This document shows, piece by piece, positions 1 to 6,845 of a stretch of DNA of 18,079 nt; position 1 is the first letter of the stretch, and each line of letters starts with the position of its first letter. Both the position numbers and the translations under genes were made by a program. The notes beneath the pieces are model-generated. The model was not told the origin of the DNA. It did not search any database and was given only the letters and a program-made list of their open reading frames with translations. The stretch spans positions 1 to 18,079 of the forward strand of contig JAAYGO010000214.1 of the NCBI GenBank assembly GCA_012727685.1, written 5' to 3'. The stretch is from Bacillota bacterium. Lineage in GTDB: Bacteria; Bacillota; Dethiobacteria; DTU022.

Positions 1-146
1 AAACGCTGTATTTTAAAGCCTTTTTGCGGTTTTACTCAATTTTTAGGCCGGTTCGTTGTGACTATTTATTAGCTATGATTCGTGTTACCTTTTAGCTTTA
101 GTTGACCTTTTTGGGGTCGAATCACTTCTCACCTCTCAGTTAGCTG

Positions 147-176
147 TTGACCGTCTCCAGGCAAAAGTCTTATAAT
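147..176 (+). promoter_or_regulatory. sigma-A promoter of the GlpA-like gene
   Basis: A -35 box TTGACC (147-152, five of six consensus bases) is separated by 18 nt from a perfect -10 box TATAAT (171-176). Transcription should begin near 183, about 60 nt before the chosen start codon at 247. The remaining sequence from 1 to 146 shows no coding region that I can support. Confidence 0.7.
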
Positions 177-184
177 AAAAGAGA

Positions 185-198
185 AATGTCCGGACATT
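185..198. promoter_or_regulatory. candidate operator: perfect 14-bp palindrome at the transcription start
   Basis: AATGTCCGGACATT is a perfect 14-base palindrome starting nine bases after the -10 box, so it overlaps the predicted transcription start. This is a normal place for a repressor operator. The palindrome is seen directly; the regulatory role is inference, and no regulator gene lies next to it in this window. Confidence 0.4.
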
Positions 199-246
199 CA
201 GACTTTTCCACTTAAACAACCCATTTAATAAGAGGTGGCAGCCTCC

Positions 247-1977
247 ATGGCGGAAGGTTTGGCCGCTGTAAAAGAATCGCTGCGCAAGGCGGGGCTGGCA
301 GGGATCGAGGTGCAGGAGCGGCTCGGCGCCGTGGCCCTCGGCGGAGCCGTGAGCCGGTGGGAGCAGTACATTGCCGCCGGTTACGCCGCGGCCGGCAAAG
401 GCTACCGGGGCGTGGTCAATGAGATTGAAGTGGCCGGCCTGCAAAAGGCCCGTATGCCCGCGGCGCCGCGCCTCGATGCCGCATTGGAAGGCCGCTATTT
501 CGACGCGGTGGTGATCGGCGGCGGAATTATCGGCACATCTATAGCCCGCGAACTAACCCGCTATAACATCACCGTGGCCCTGCTGGAAAAAGAGGCGGAT
601 GTGGCCTGCCACAGCACCGGCCGCAACAACGGCATGGTGCACGAGGGCTTTGCCCCGAAACCGGGAACCCTCAAGGCCAGGTACAATGCCCGGGGCAATG
701 TCCTCTACAGCCGGGTGGCGGAGGAGCTCGGCGTCAAGCTGGAGCGCCCCGGCACCATAGTGCTTTTTACCCGCTCCTGGCAAACGCTGCTGATGCCGTT
801 CATTCATCGCCGGGCCCGCCAGAACAATGTGCCCGGCCTGCGCTATCTTTCGCCGCGGGAAGTAAGGGCGCTGGAACCCCACGTCTGGGAGGGGCAGAAA
901 GGCGGCTTCCTTATGCCCACCACCGCCATTATCTCGCCTTACAAGATGGCGGTAGCTTACATTGAAAATGCCGCCGAAAACGGGGCAGAGGTTTTTCTAC
1001 AAACCGCCGTGACGGGGTTCACCGTGATAAATAGCCGCATCGACAAGATCTCTACCAACCGGGGGGAGCTGCGTGCAGGCGTGGTGATCAATGCCGCCGG
1101 TTTATGGGCCGACGAGATCGCCCGCCTGGCCGGTGACGGCTTTTTCACCCTGCACGGGCGCCGCGGTGTGATGGCCATCCTCGATAAAAAAACAGCCCCC
1201 TTGCAGCGGACCATCCTGGGCCTCTTCCAGTCCGGCAGCTCCCGGACCAAGGGGGGCGGGCTGCTGCCCACCGTTGATGGAAATCTGCTCATCGGTCCCA
1301 ATGCCGAAGAGTTTCCCGGGCGGGAGGATTATCACACCGAACCCGCCGATCTCGATTACCTCCTTGCACACCACTTGAGCTTAAACCGCCGTTTAAAGCG
1401 CGAAGCGATCATCACCTATTTCGCCGGGGTGCGGCCCTGCACTTTTGACGAAGATTTTATCATTGAAGCCTCCCCTTATGTTAATAACCTTATCCACGTG
1501 GCCGGCATTCAGTCACCAGGCCTGGCCTCGGCTCCGGCCATCGCCGCCGACGTCCGGGATATGGCGGTCAGGCTCCTGGAGCGGGAGCGGCCGGTCAAGC
1601 CTGACCCGCACTTTAACCCGCGCCGCCGGGTGGCCCCGCCGTTGCAGGCACTGCCCCTGGCGGAGCGGGCGCGGCTGATCCGCGAAAACCCCGCTTACGG
1701 GCGCATCGTCTGCCGCTGCGAAGGCGTGAGCGAGGGAGAGATCGTGGACAGCCTGCGCGCTCCTGTGCCGGCGCTGACGCTGGATGCCATCAAGCGGCGG
1801 GTCCGCCCCGGCATGGGTCGCTGCCAGGGCGGTTTCTGCACGCCAAGAGTCCTGGAGATCATGGCCCGGGAGAAAAACCTTCCGGTCACCGCCATTAGCA
1901 AGTCCGGGCCGGGCTCACCCCTGGTCCTGGGCTGCACCGGGATAAACGACAAGCCCCCACAAAACGGGACGGAATAA
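247..1977 (+). CDS. GlpA-like FAD-dependent oxidoreductase with C-terminal BFD-like [2Fe-2S] domain
   Basis: A flavoprotein of the DAO/GlpA family, probably the catalytic subunit of a glycerol-3-phosphate dehydrogenase-type complex (glycerol-3-phosphate to DHAP). The ATG at 247 is chosen because AGAGGTGG (231-238) sits 8 nt upstream; the GTG at 235 lies inside that ribosome binding site. In the 576-residue product, residues 8-63 form an unusual N-terminal segment whose pattern resembles a BON domain. The FAD dinucleotide motif IGGGIIG is at residues 90-96. A C-terminal cysteine set C489, C491, C526, C531 (CRCEG and GRCQGGFC) is typical of the BFD-like [2Fe-2S] domain of GlpA-type proteins. 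Next to the second FAD oxidoreductase and DUF1667 genes it matches the three-gene set known from Thermotoga and Clostridia. The family is clear; the exact substrate is inferred. Confidence 0.85.
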   Translation: MAEGLAAVKESLRKAGLAGIEVQERLGAVALGGAVSRWEQYIAAGYAAAGKGYRGVVNEIEVAGLQKARMPAAPRLDAALEGRYFDAVVIGGGIIGTSIARELTRYNITVALLEKEADVACHSTGRNNGMVHEGFAPKPGTLKARYNARGNVLYSRVAEELGVKLERPGTIVLFTRSWQTLLMPFIHRRARQNNVPGLRYLSPREVRALEPHVWEGQKGGFLMPTTAIISPYKMAVAYIENAAENGAEVFLQTAVTGFTVINSRIDKISTNRGELRAGVVINAAGLWADEIARLAGDGFFTLHGRRGVMAILDKKTAPLQRTILGLFQSGSSRTKGGGLLPTVDGNLLIGPNAEEFPGREDYHTEPADLDYLLAHHLSLNRRLKREAIITYFAGVRPCTFDEDFIIEASPYVNNLIHVAGIQSPGLASAPAIAADVRDMAVRLLERERPVKPDPHFNPRRRVAPPLQALPLAERARLIRENPAYGRIVCRCEGVSEGEIVDSLRAPVPALTLDAIKRRVRPGMGRCQGGFCTPRVLEIMAREKNLPVTAISKSGPGSPLVLGCTGINDKPPQNGTE

Positions 1978-2344
1978 AGTAGGGGAACAGACCGGCAAGC
2001 GGTCCCTCCCAGGAAGCCCAAGCAGGACCCGGAACCGGGCACCTCTTACCGTTACTTTGCCTGCCGCCCGTGAGCCGGTTGCACTGGTTCTAGAGTAGAG
2101 TTTAAACGATATCGTCAATATGCGTGAATGTGCTCTTGATCACAGTCCCACTGCCAGAGTCAGGCCAGAGAGAAGAATGGCGCCCTTCAGAATCCCCTCT
2201 CCCCCTGGGGGGAGAGGGTCAGGGTGAGGGGGGGCGACATCAGGGATATAAAATTTTACGCCTCTTGTTATAGAGAATCGAAGGCACTTTTTTAGTTTTC
2301 CGACCTCCGGCTTCTGACTTCTAATTGAGGAGGTGCACAGCAAA
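1978..2344. other. long non-coding gap inside the flavin-enzyme gene set
   Basis: This 367-nt gap separates two genes that usually lie close together in related clusters. It holds a small hairpin (GACCG/CGGTC, 1990-2004), a 10-bp palindrome ACGATATCGT (2106-2115), the GC-rich palindromic repeat described separately at 2194-2232, and the ribosome binding site GAGGAGGTG (2327-2335) of the next gene. I saw no convincing promoter, no terminator with a T tract, and no coding remnant. Confidence 0.5.
2194..2232. repeat. GC-rich REP-like palindrome
   Basis: CCCTCTCCCCC (2195-2205) pairs perfectly with GGGGGAGAGGG (2208-2218), giving an 11-bp stem with a 2-base centre, followed by AGGGTGAGGG. From general knowledge, intergenic repeats of the type CCCTCTCCC...GGGAGAGGGTCAGGGTGAGGG are scattered through many bacterial genomes. 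Only one copy is visible here, so the dispersed nature is inferred. Confidence 0.6.
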
Positions 2345-3619
2345 TTGCCGCCTGAACGGTTCTACGACGTGGCGGTAATCGGGGCCGGGCCGGCGGGGCT
2401 CGCCGCAGCCGTGGCCGCCAGCGATGCGGGTGCCCGCGTGACGCTGGTGGAAAGGGAGGAGCGCCCCGGGGGGATTCTCAAGCAGTGTGTGCACGATGGC
2501 TTCGGCTTGATCCGCTTCGGCGAAAAACTCTCTGGCCCCGAGTATGCCTACCGCTATTTGCGCCTGGCGGCGGAGAGGGAGCTGCCCATCCTGACGCAAA
2601 CCTTTCTGCTCGCGCTGGAACGCGATGCAGAGGGCTACCGGCTCCGCCTGCAAAACAGCCGGCAGGGCGTATTTGAGCTGTGCGCCGCCGCCGTAGTCTG
2701 GGCCGCCGGCTGCCGGGAACGCACCGCCCGCCAAGTGTTTATCCACGGCGATCGTCCCGCCGGGATCTTCACTGCGGGCATGGTGCAGTACATGGTCAAT
2801 GTGCAGGGTTACCTGCCCACCCGCAGGTGCATAATCCTCGGCTCCGGAGATATCGGACTGATCATGGCCCGCCGCCTCACCCTGGAAGGGGCCCGGGTGC
2901 TGGGGGTTTTTGAAATCAAACCAGAACCCTCCGGCCTGATGCGCAACGTGGTGCAGTGCCTGCATGATTTTAATATCCCCCTGCACCTGAGCAGCACCGT
3001 CACCCGGGTGCACGGCCCAAAAAGGGTGGAAGGGGTCACCGTGGCGGCGGTGGACGAACGGCTGCAGCCCATACCGGGCACGGAGCGCACCATCGCCTGC
3101 GACGCCCTGATCCTGTCGGTCGGCTTGATCCCGGAGAACGACCTTATTGAAAGCAGCGGCCTCCCCCTGGATCCGCGCACCGGCGGACCGATTGTGGACC
3201 AAAACCTGATGTCCTGCCGTGAGGGACTTTTCTGCTGCGGCAATGCGCTCCATGTCAACGACCTGGTCGACTATGTCTCGGAAAGCGGTGAAACGGCCGG
3301 TCGCGCCGCCGCAGCTTACGTGTTTACAGGGCGCCGCCAGCGGGAGCTGATCGCGGTCAAGGCCGGTGCCAATCTCCTCTCCCTGGTGCCGCAGCAGCTG
3401 GACCGGAAAAGCGGCGGAGCAGTGACGTTCTACTTTCGCAGCGCGCACACGCTTAAAAACGCCTTGCTAACAATCAGCGCGGGCGGGCAGATCCTGAAGC
3501 AGAAGAAATACCTGGTCCTGCGCCCCCCGGAGATGCAGCGCCTGGTCTTCGAACAGGCAGCAATCCCGCATAACGCCGCCGAGCTCGCCTTTGCCATTAC
3601 AGGAGGTGGTGGCGAGTGA
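2345..3619 (+). CDS. NAD(P)/FAD-dependent oxidoreductase, partner of the GlpA-like protein
   Basis: A two-dinucleotide-domain flavoprotein of the HcnB/OoxA-like type that often accompanies GlpA-like and DUF1667 proteins and probably passes electrons from the dehydrogenase onward. The FAD motif GAGPAG is at residues 13-18 and the second, NAD-type motif GSGDIG at residues 166-171. A conserved C-terminal active-site-like segment around C297-C298 (FCCGNALHVNDLVDYV) is followed by the ESGETAGRAAA helix. The TTG at 2345 is preferred, because GAGGAGGTG (2327-2335) lies 9 nt upstream; the GTG at 2333 falls within that ribosome binding site. The product is 424 residues, full length for the family. The stop codon overlaps the next gene by four bases, which indicates translational coupling. 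The family is certain; the electron acceptor is unknown. Confidence 0.82.
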   Translation: MPPERFYDVAVIGAGPAGLAAAVAASDAGARVTLVEREERPGGILKQCVHDGFGLIRFGEKLSGPEYAYRYLRLAAERELPILTQTFLLALERDAEGYRLRLQNSRQGVFELCAAAVVWAAGCRERTARQVFIHGDRPAGIFTAGMVQYMVNVQGYLPTRRCIILGSGDIGLIMARRLTLEGARVLGVFEIKPEPSGLMRNVVQCLHDFNIPLHLSSTVTRVHGPKRVEGVTVAAVDERLQPIPGTERTIACDALILSVGLIPENDLIESSGLPLDPRTGGPIVDQNLMSCREGLFCCGNALHVNDLVDYVSESGETAGRAAAAYVFTGRRQRELIAVKAGANLLSLVPQQLDRKSGGAVTFYFRSAHTLKNALLTISAGGQILKQKKYLVLRPPEMQRLVFEQAAIPHNAAELAFAITGGGGE

Positions 3620-3987
3620 AGATCCCGGAAGAGTTGACCTGTATTGAGTGCCCTTTAAGCTGTACCCTGCGGCTCAAGGAAACAGATGGTAAAATAGAAG
3701 TGTCGGGCAACCAATGCCGCCGCGGCGAGGAATACGGCCGCAAAGAGGCGCTGCACCCCTGCCGCAGCCTTACCACCACCGTGGCTACCGGGTATGCGCA
3801 CTGCCCGCGCCTGCCGGTGCGCACCGCCGGCGAGATCCCCCGGGAGCTGCTCTTCGCCGCCCTGCGGGAGATCAAGAAACTGGTGGTCAGGGAACCGGTC
3901 CTGACCGGCCAGGTGTTGATCAAGAATCTTCTCGGCACCGGGGTGGATGTGATCGCTACCGGTGAGCTTAATGAGCAAGATATTTGA
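3616..3987 (+). CDS. DUF1667 domain protein, small cysteine-rich subunit
   Basis: A 123-residue DUF1667 protein, matching the family's usual length. Near the N-terminus it carries the cysteine pattern CIECPLSC, followed by a cysteine in GNQCRRGEEYGR and another in HPCRSL. The C-terminal half has the family-typical pattern with VLIKNLLGTGVDVIAT. The cysteines probably bind a metal or Fe-S centre, making this the small electron-transfer subunit of the three-protein complex formed with the two upstream flavoproteins. That function is inferred from conserved gene neighbourhood, for example the Thermotoga glycerol-3-phosphate dehydrogenase cluster. The GTG start at 3616 overlaps the previous stop by four bases, and a strong AGGAGGTGG lies upstream. 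Confidence 0.82.
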   Translation: MKIPEELTCIECPLSCTLRLKETDGKIEVSGNQCRRGEEYGRKEALHPCRSLTTTVATGYAHCPRLPVRTAGEIPRELLFAALREIKKLVVREPVLTGQVLIKNLLGTGVDVIATGELNEQDI

Positions 3988-4012
3988 GTAAAAACAAATA
4001 CTATCGGGCACC

Positions 4013-4226
4013 GTTATTTTTTGGCTGAGTCCTTCACTCCGGTTTCCTCGTGAAGAAGTGCAACGGCTCACCGGCGGCCTTCCGCCCGGGCTGCCCTCGA
4101 CAGTCGACATCCGTGTCTCCTGTCTCGGCGGCCTGCATCCATGCAGGTCGGCCCGGCTCTAGGCCTTGGTTCGCCTGCACTTCTAATCACTCGTCAAATT
4201 CGTTCAGGCCTCAGCCAAAAAATAAC
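4013..4226. repeat. 214-nt multi-branched inverted-repeat element (MITE-like or structured RNA)
   Basis: The ends form a perfect 17-bp inverted repeat: 4013-4029 against 4210-4226 (right arm CTCAGCCAAAAAATAAC). Inside, GTGA-AGAAGTGCA (4050-4062) pairs with TGCACTTCT-aa-TCAC (4176-4190). CCGGGC (4086-4091) pairs with GCCCGG (4151-4156). Three further hairpins fit: GGCGG/CCGCC with loop CCTT (4073-4086, sharing one base with the preceding helix), GACAG-TC-GACA against TGTC-TC-CTGTC (4099-4124), and CCTGCA/TGCAGG with loop TCCA (4132-4147). The nested design covers nearly the whole gap between genes. No target-site duplication is obvious. It may be a non-autonomous mobile element or a structured RNA; it is not a Rho-independent terminator on either strand, because both arms place the T/A run outside in the wrong order. 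Confidence 0.65.
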
Positions 4227-4232
4227 TGCTCT

Positions 4233-4260
4233 TCGACATACATAAATACATAAGTATAAA
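4233..4260 (+). promoter_or_regulatory. probable sigma-A promoter of the AGPS-like gene
   Basis: A -35 box TCGACA (4233-4238, five of six) is separated by 16 nt from a -10 box TATAAA (4255-4260, five of six). It lies just after the structured element and about 45 nt before the start codon, so the AGPS-like gene can be transcribed independently of the upstream flavoprotein genes. Confidence 0.5.
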
Positions 4261-4307
4261 ACCGTTTAGTCGGCCGAAAAAAGTCCATAGAAAGGACGGT
4301 GACCCTC

Positions 4308-6023
4308 ATGCCGAAAAAAGATGCGTTTTATCCCGACTGGTATCACCGGGTGCCGCCGGAGAAGTCCTACCGCTCCATCTTCAAGTGGGGCTACCCGGAC
4401 ACCTTCAAGCACCCCAACCGGAGGCTATATGCCCTGATGAAAGAAACCTTCGCCATGACCGACGACGATTTCCGGGTCAAGCGCAACACCGGCGACGAAA
4501 AAGTCTCCTTCGACTACCCGGTGAAGCTTTCCACCGCGCAACTGGATCAACTGCGCGCCATCGTCGGGGCGGAAAACGTGCTCACCGACGACTATTCCCG
4601 CCTGCGGGTGGCCTACGGGAAGATGATCTACGACCTGATCCGCCTGCGTGAGAAGAAGATTGAAAACCTGCCCGACGCCGTGGTCCGCCCCCGCAGTAAA
4701 GAAGATGTGCAGGCACTGGTGCGCTTCTGCCACGCGGAAAAAATACCGCTCACCGTTTTCAGCGGCGGCTCCTCGGTCATGCGGGGCACCGAGTGCCCGA
4801 AGGGCGGCATTTCCCTGGAGATGGGCGTCCACATGAAGCGCATTCTCAAGCTTAATCCCGTGAACCAGACAGTAACGGTGGAGCCGGGCATCACGGGTCC
4901 CGACCTGGAAGATGCGCTGCGCGATGCGCCGCGACGCTTTCCCGGTGCGCCGCATCGCTATACCTGCGGCCACCTGCCCCAGTCCTTCCACGGCTCCACC
5001 GTCGGAGGCTGGGTGGTTACCCGGGGCGCAGGCCAGAATTCCACCTACTACGGCAAAATCGAAGACCTGGTCGTCTGCCAGGAATATATCACCCCGGCCG
5101 GGGAGATCGCCACCCGCGAATACCCGGCCTCGGCCACCGGGCCGGACCTGGACCAGGTGATGATCGGTTCCGAAGGAACCTTCGGCGTTCTCGTGGCGGT
5201 GACCCTGAAAATTTTTCGCTACATGCCGGAAAACACGCGGCGCTTCAGCTTTATCTTCAAAGACTATCCTTCCGCCCTGGAGGCGGTGCGGGAGGTATCG
5301 CAGGGCGAGTTCGGACTTCCCTCCGTCTTCCGCCTCTCGGATCCGGAAGAGACCGACGTGGCCATGCGCCTCTATGGCGTGGAAGGGACGGCCCTCGATA
5401 AACTGCTGCGGCTGCTGGGCTACCGCCCGGGCGAGCGCTGCCTGCTGCTCGGCACCGCGGACGGGGAAAGGGGCTTTGCCCGCCATGTCGCCCGCATGAT
5501 CGGCCGGATCTGCCGGCGCCACGGCGCCCTGCCGACCACCGGCTACGTCACCCGCCGTTGGGAACACGGCCGCTTTTTAGACCCCTACTTGCGGGAGGAT
5601 CTGCAGGATTACGGCATCATCATCGACACCCTGGAATGCGCAGTCAACTGGGACAGCCTCGAAAGGATCTGGCGGGAGGTGCGCGCTTATTGCAAAGCGC
5701 GGCCCCGCACCATCTGCATGTCCCACTCTTCCCATTTCTATCCCCAGGGAACCAACCTTTACTTTATCTTTGTGGCCCGCATGGATGCCGGGGAATACCT
5801 GCGCTACCAGGCCGGCGTCATCGACGCCATCTTCAAGGCGGGAGCGGCGCTGAGCCACCATCACGGCATCGGGCGCATGCTCGCCCCCTGGTACGAATCT
5901 TTTATGGGCCCGCAGCAGATGGCGGTCCTGCGGGCGCTGAAAAAGCATTTCGACCCGCACAATATCATGAACCCGGGGGGCACCCTGGCCCTGGACCTGC
6001 CGGATGAAAAAAAGCGAATGTGA
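4308..6023 (+). CDS. FAD-linked oxidase, alkyl-dihydroxyacetonephosphate synthase-like
   Basis: A 571-residue flavoprotein of the vanillyl-alcohol oxidase/GlcD fold whose closest resemblance is to alkyl-DHAP synthase (AGPS), which exchanges the acyl chain of acyl-DHAP for a fatty alcohol to make an ether lipid. The FAD-binding domain begins near residue 122 (PDAVVRPRSKEDV). The AGPS-like segment STVGGWVVTRGAGQNSTYYG follows, then GSEGTFGVL at residues 287-295. The C-terminal half holds the AGPS hallmark SHHHGIG (His517-His519) and ends HFDPHNIMNPGG. The N-terminus has RSIFKWGYPD, like the WGY segment of AGPS. The ATG at 4308 is preferred over the GTG at 4299, because GGACGGTG (4294-4301) lies 6 nt before the ATG. 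Bacterial members may have other substrates such as 2-hydroxyacids, so the precise reaction is uncertain. Confidence 0.78.
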   Translation: MPKKDAFYPDWYHRVPPEKSYRSIFKWGYPDTFKHPNRRLYALMKETFAMTDDDFRVKRNTGDEKVSFDYPVKLSTAQLDQLRAIVGAENVLTDDYSRLRVAYGKMIYDLIRLREKKIENLPDAVVRPRSKEDVQALVRFCHAEKIPLTVFSGGSSVMRGTECPKGGISLEMGVHMKRILKLNPVNQTVTVEPGITGPDLEDALRDAPRRFPGAPHRYTCGHLPQSFHGSTVGGWVVTRGAGQNSTYYGKIEDLVVCQEYITPAGEIATREYPASATGPDLDQVMIGSEGTFGVLVAVTLKIFRYMPENTRRFSFIFKDYPSALEAVREVSQGEFGLPSVFRLSDPEETDVAMRLYGVEGTALDKLLRLLGYRPGERCLLLGTADGERGFARHVARMIGRICRRHGALPTTGYVTRRWEHGRFLDPYLREDLQDYGIIIDTLECAVNWDSLERIWREVRAYCKARPRTICMSHSSHFYPQGTNLYFIFVARMDAGEYLRYQAGVIDAIFKAGAALSHHHGIGRMLAPWYESFMGPQQMAVLRALKKHFDPHNIMNPGGTLALDLPDEKKRM

Positions 6024-6053
6024 CAAAATTGCCCCGTCCCCATTGTCACATTC
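6016..6053. repeat. 38-nt inverted repeat between convergent gene ends
   Basis: GAATGTGACAA (6016-6026) and TTGTCACATTC (6043-6053) form perfect 11-bp arms around a 16-nt loop containing GCCCCGTCCCC. The left arm contains the stop codon of the AGPS-like gene, and the right arm overlaps the last two bases of the opposing gene. It could act as a bidirectional stop or mRNA-stabilising hairpin; the GGGGACGGGGC core with TGTCACA arms also recalls dispersed REP-like repeats. No T tract follows on the plus strand. Confidence 0.55.
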
Positions 6054-6561
6054 AGTTGAGAAGAATGTATTGGTGCACCTTCTGCTCGATGCGGTAGCGT
6101 TTGGCTTCCTCACCGTAAAAGCGGTAATCATGGCGGCTGAGCCAGATATGGGTGGCCTTGCAGAGCAATAGATCGATCAAGGCATGGCGGTCATAAGCCT
6201 GATAGCGCCATTGCTCGGGGAAGGTGACCACCCCCGTGGCCACATCCACATGGACTTTATCGACAGCGGCGGCGGCAATCGCTGAGATCTGCGCACCCAC
6301 GAATTCATAATCCACCGGGTTGTTCCGGGAGAGCAGCGAAAGGGCCTCGCTGATGGCGTCAACGAATGGAGCCGGCCCCTCGATGCTAAGGGCCCCATGG
6401 ATTTCAGATCTGGCGGCGGCAAGCCCGGCCCCGTTAAGCAGCGCCCCCTCCGGGCTATCTGAAAAGACCGACCCTGCCGATGACAGCAAAAAGGCGGTGA
6501 TCAAGGCGGCATATAGCAGCACGAACAGCACCGGCAGGCGTTCTCCGGCGGGCATGGCCAT
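6052..6561 (-). CDS. hypothetical membrane-anchored or secreted protein
   Basis: A 169-residue protein that I do not recognise. Residues 8-28 (LPVLFVLLYAALITAFLLSSA) form one hydrophobic segment, consistent with a signal anchor or uncleaved signal peptide, with the rest outside the cell. The remainder is a mixed alpha/beta sequence ending in a charged, tyrosine-rich tail (RFYGEEAKRYRIEQKVHQY). One cysteine is seen at LLLCKA. The ATG at 6561 is supported by AAGGGGGA located 6 nt upstream; a second ATG at 6555 would leave a poorer spacing. It stands alone, converging on the AGPS-like gene and divergent from the glycosidase gene. No function is proposed. Confidence 0.6.
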   Translation of the reverse strand: MAMPAGERLPVLFVLLYAALITAFLLSSAGSVFSDSPEGALLNGAGLAAARSEIHGALSIEGPAPFVDAISEALSLLSRNNPVDYEFVGAQISAIAAAAVDKVHVDVATGVVTFPEQWRYQAYDRHALIDLLLCKATHIWLSRHDYRFYGEEAKRYRIEQKVHQYILLN

Positions 6562-6738
6562 TTCTCTCCCCCTTTGAAAGGTCCGCTAATTATATATATG
6601 TCTTGCCGCTGCCAGGGTATTCATTAATTGCTGCGAAGGCTTTCCGGGCCAGGCGAACGGGTATTGCAGAGGCTCTCGTCGATAAGTTGGAGGCTTGGAG
6701 GGTGCCGCGAAGGATGCAGGTCTGACCGCTGCCTTGAT

Positions 6739-6760
6739 TATAATTTATTTACAGGTAAAT
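6739..6760 (+). promoter_or_regulatory. -10 box with adjacent palindrome upstream of the GH3 gene
   Basis: A perfect TATAAT (6739-6744) lies about 100 nt before the glycosidase start, but no good -35 box stands at the right distance. Immediately downstream, ATTTAC-AG-GTAAAT (6747-6760) is a palindrome with 6-bp arms overlapping the expected transcription start, a plausible sugar-responsive operator. The rest of the 284-nt divergent spacer (6562-6845) shows nothing else that I can support. Confidence 0.35.
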
Positions 6761-6845
6761 TGAAATACTGGTCGAATTAGTCCCTGAAGGAAAAATTACC
6801 CGGATATAGATCCGAAGAATACCGCGCGGGAGGAGTTGTTTATCG

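Noticed and set aside
2321..3448. Long minus-strand open frame (375 codons) opposite the second flavoprotein gene
   Set aside because: It is the antisense shadow of a clear FAD/NAD oxidoreductase; the translation is low-complexity and matches no family. The similar 380-codon frame at 4425-5567 is rejected for the same reason.
4050..4253. Possible 67-codon gene inside the structured intergenic element
   Set aside because: It lies almost entirely within the inverted-repeat structure, lacks a ribosome binding site, and its sequence shows no protein-like pattern.
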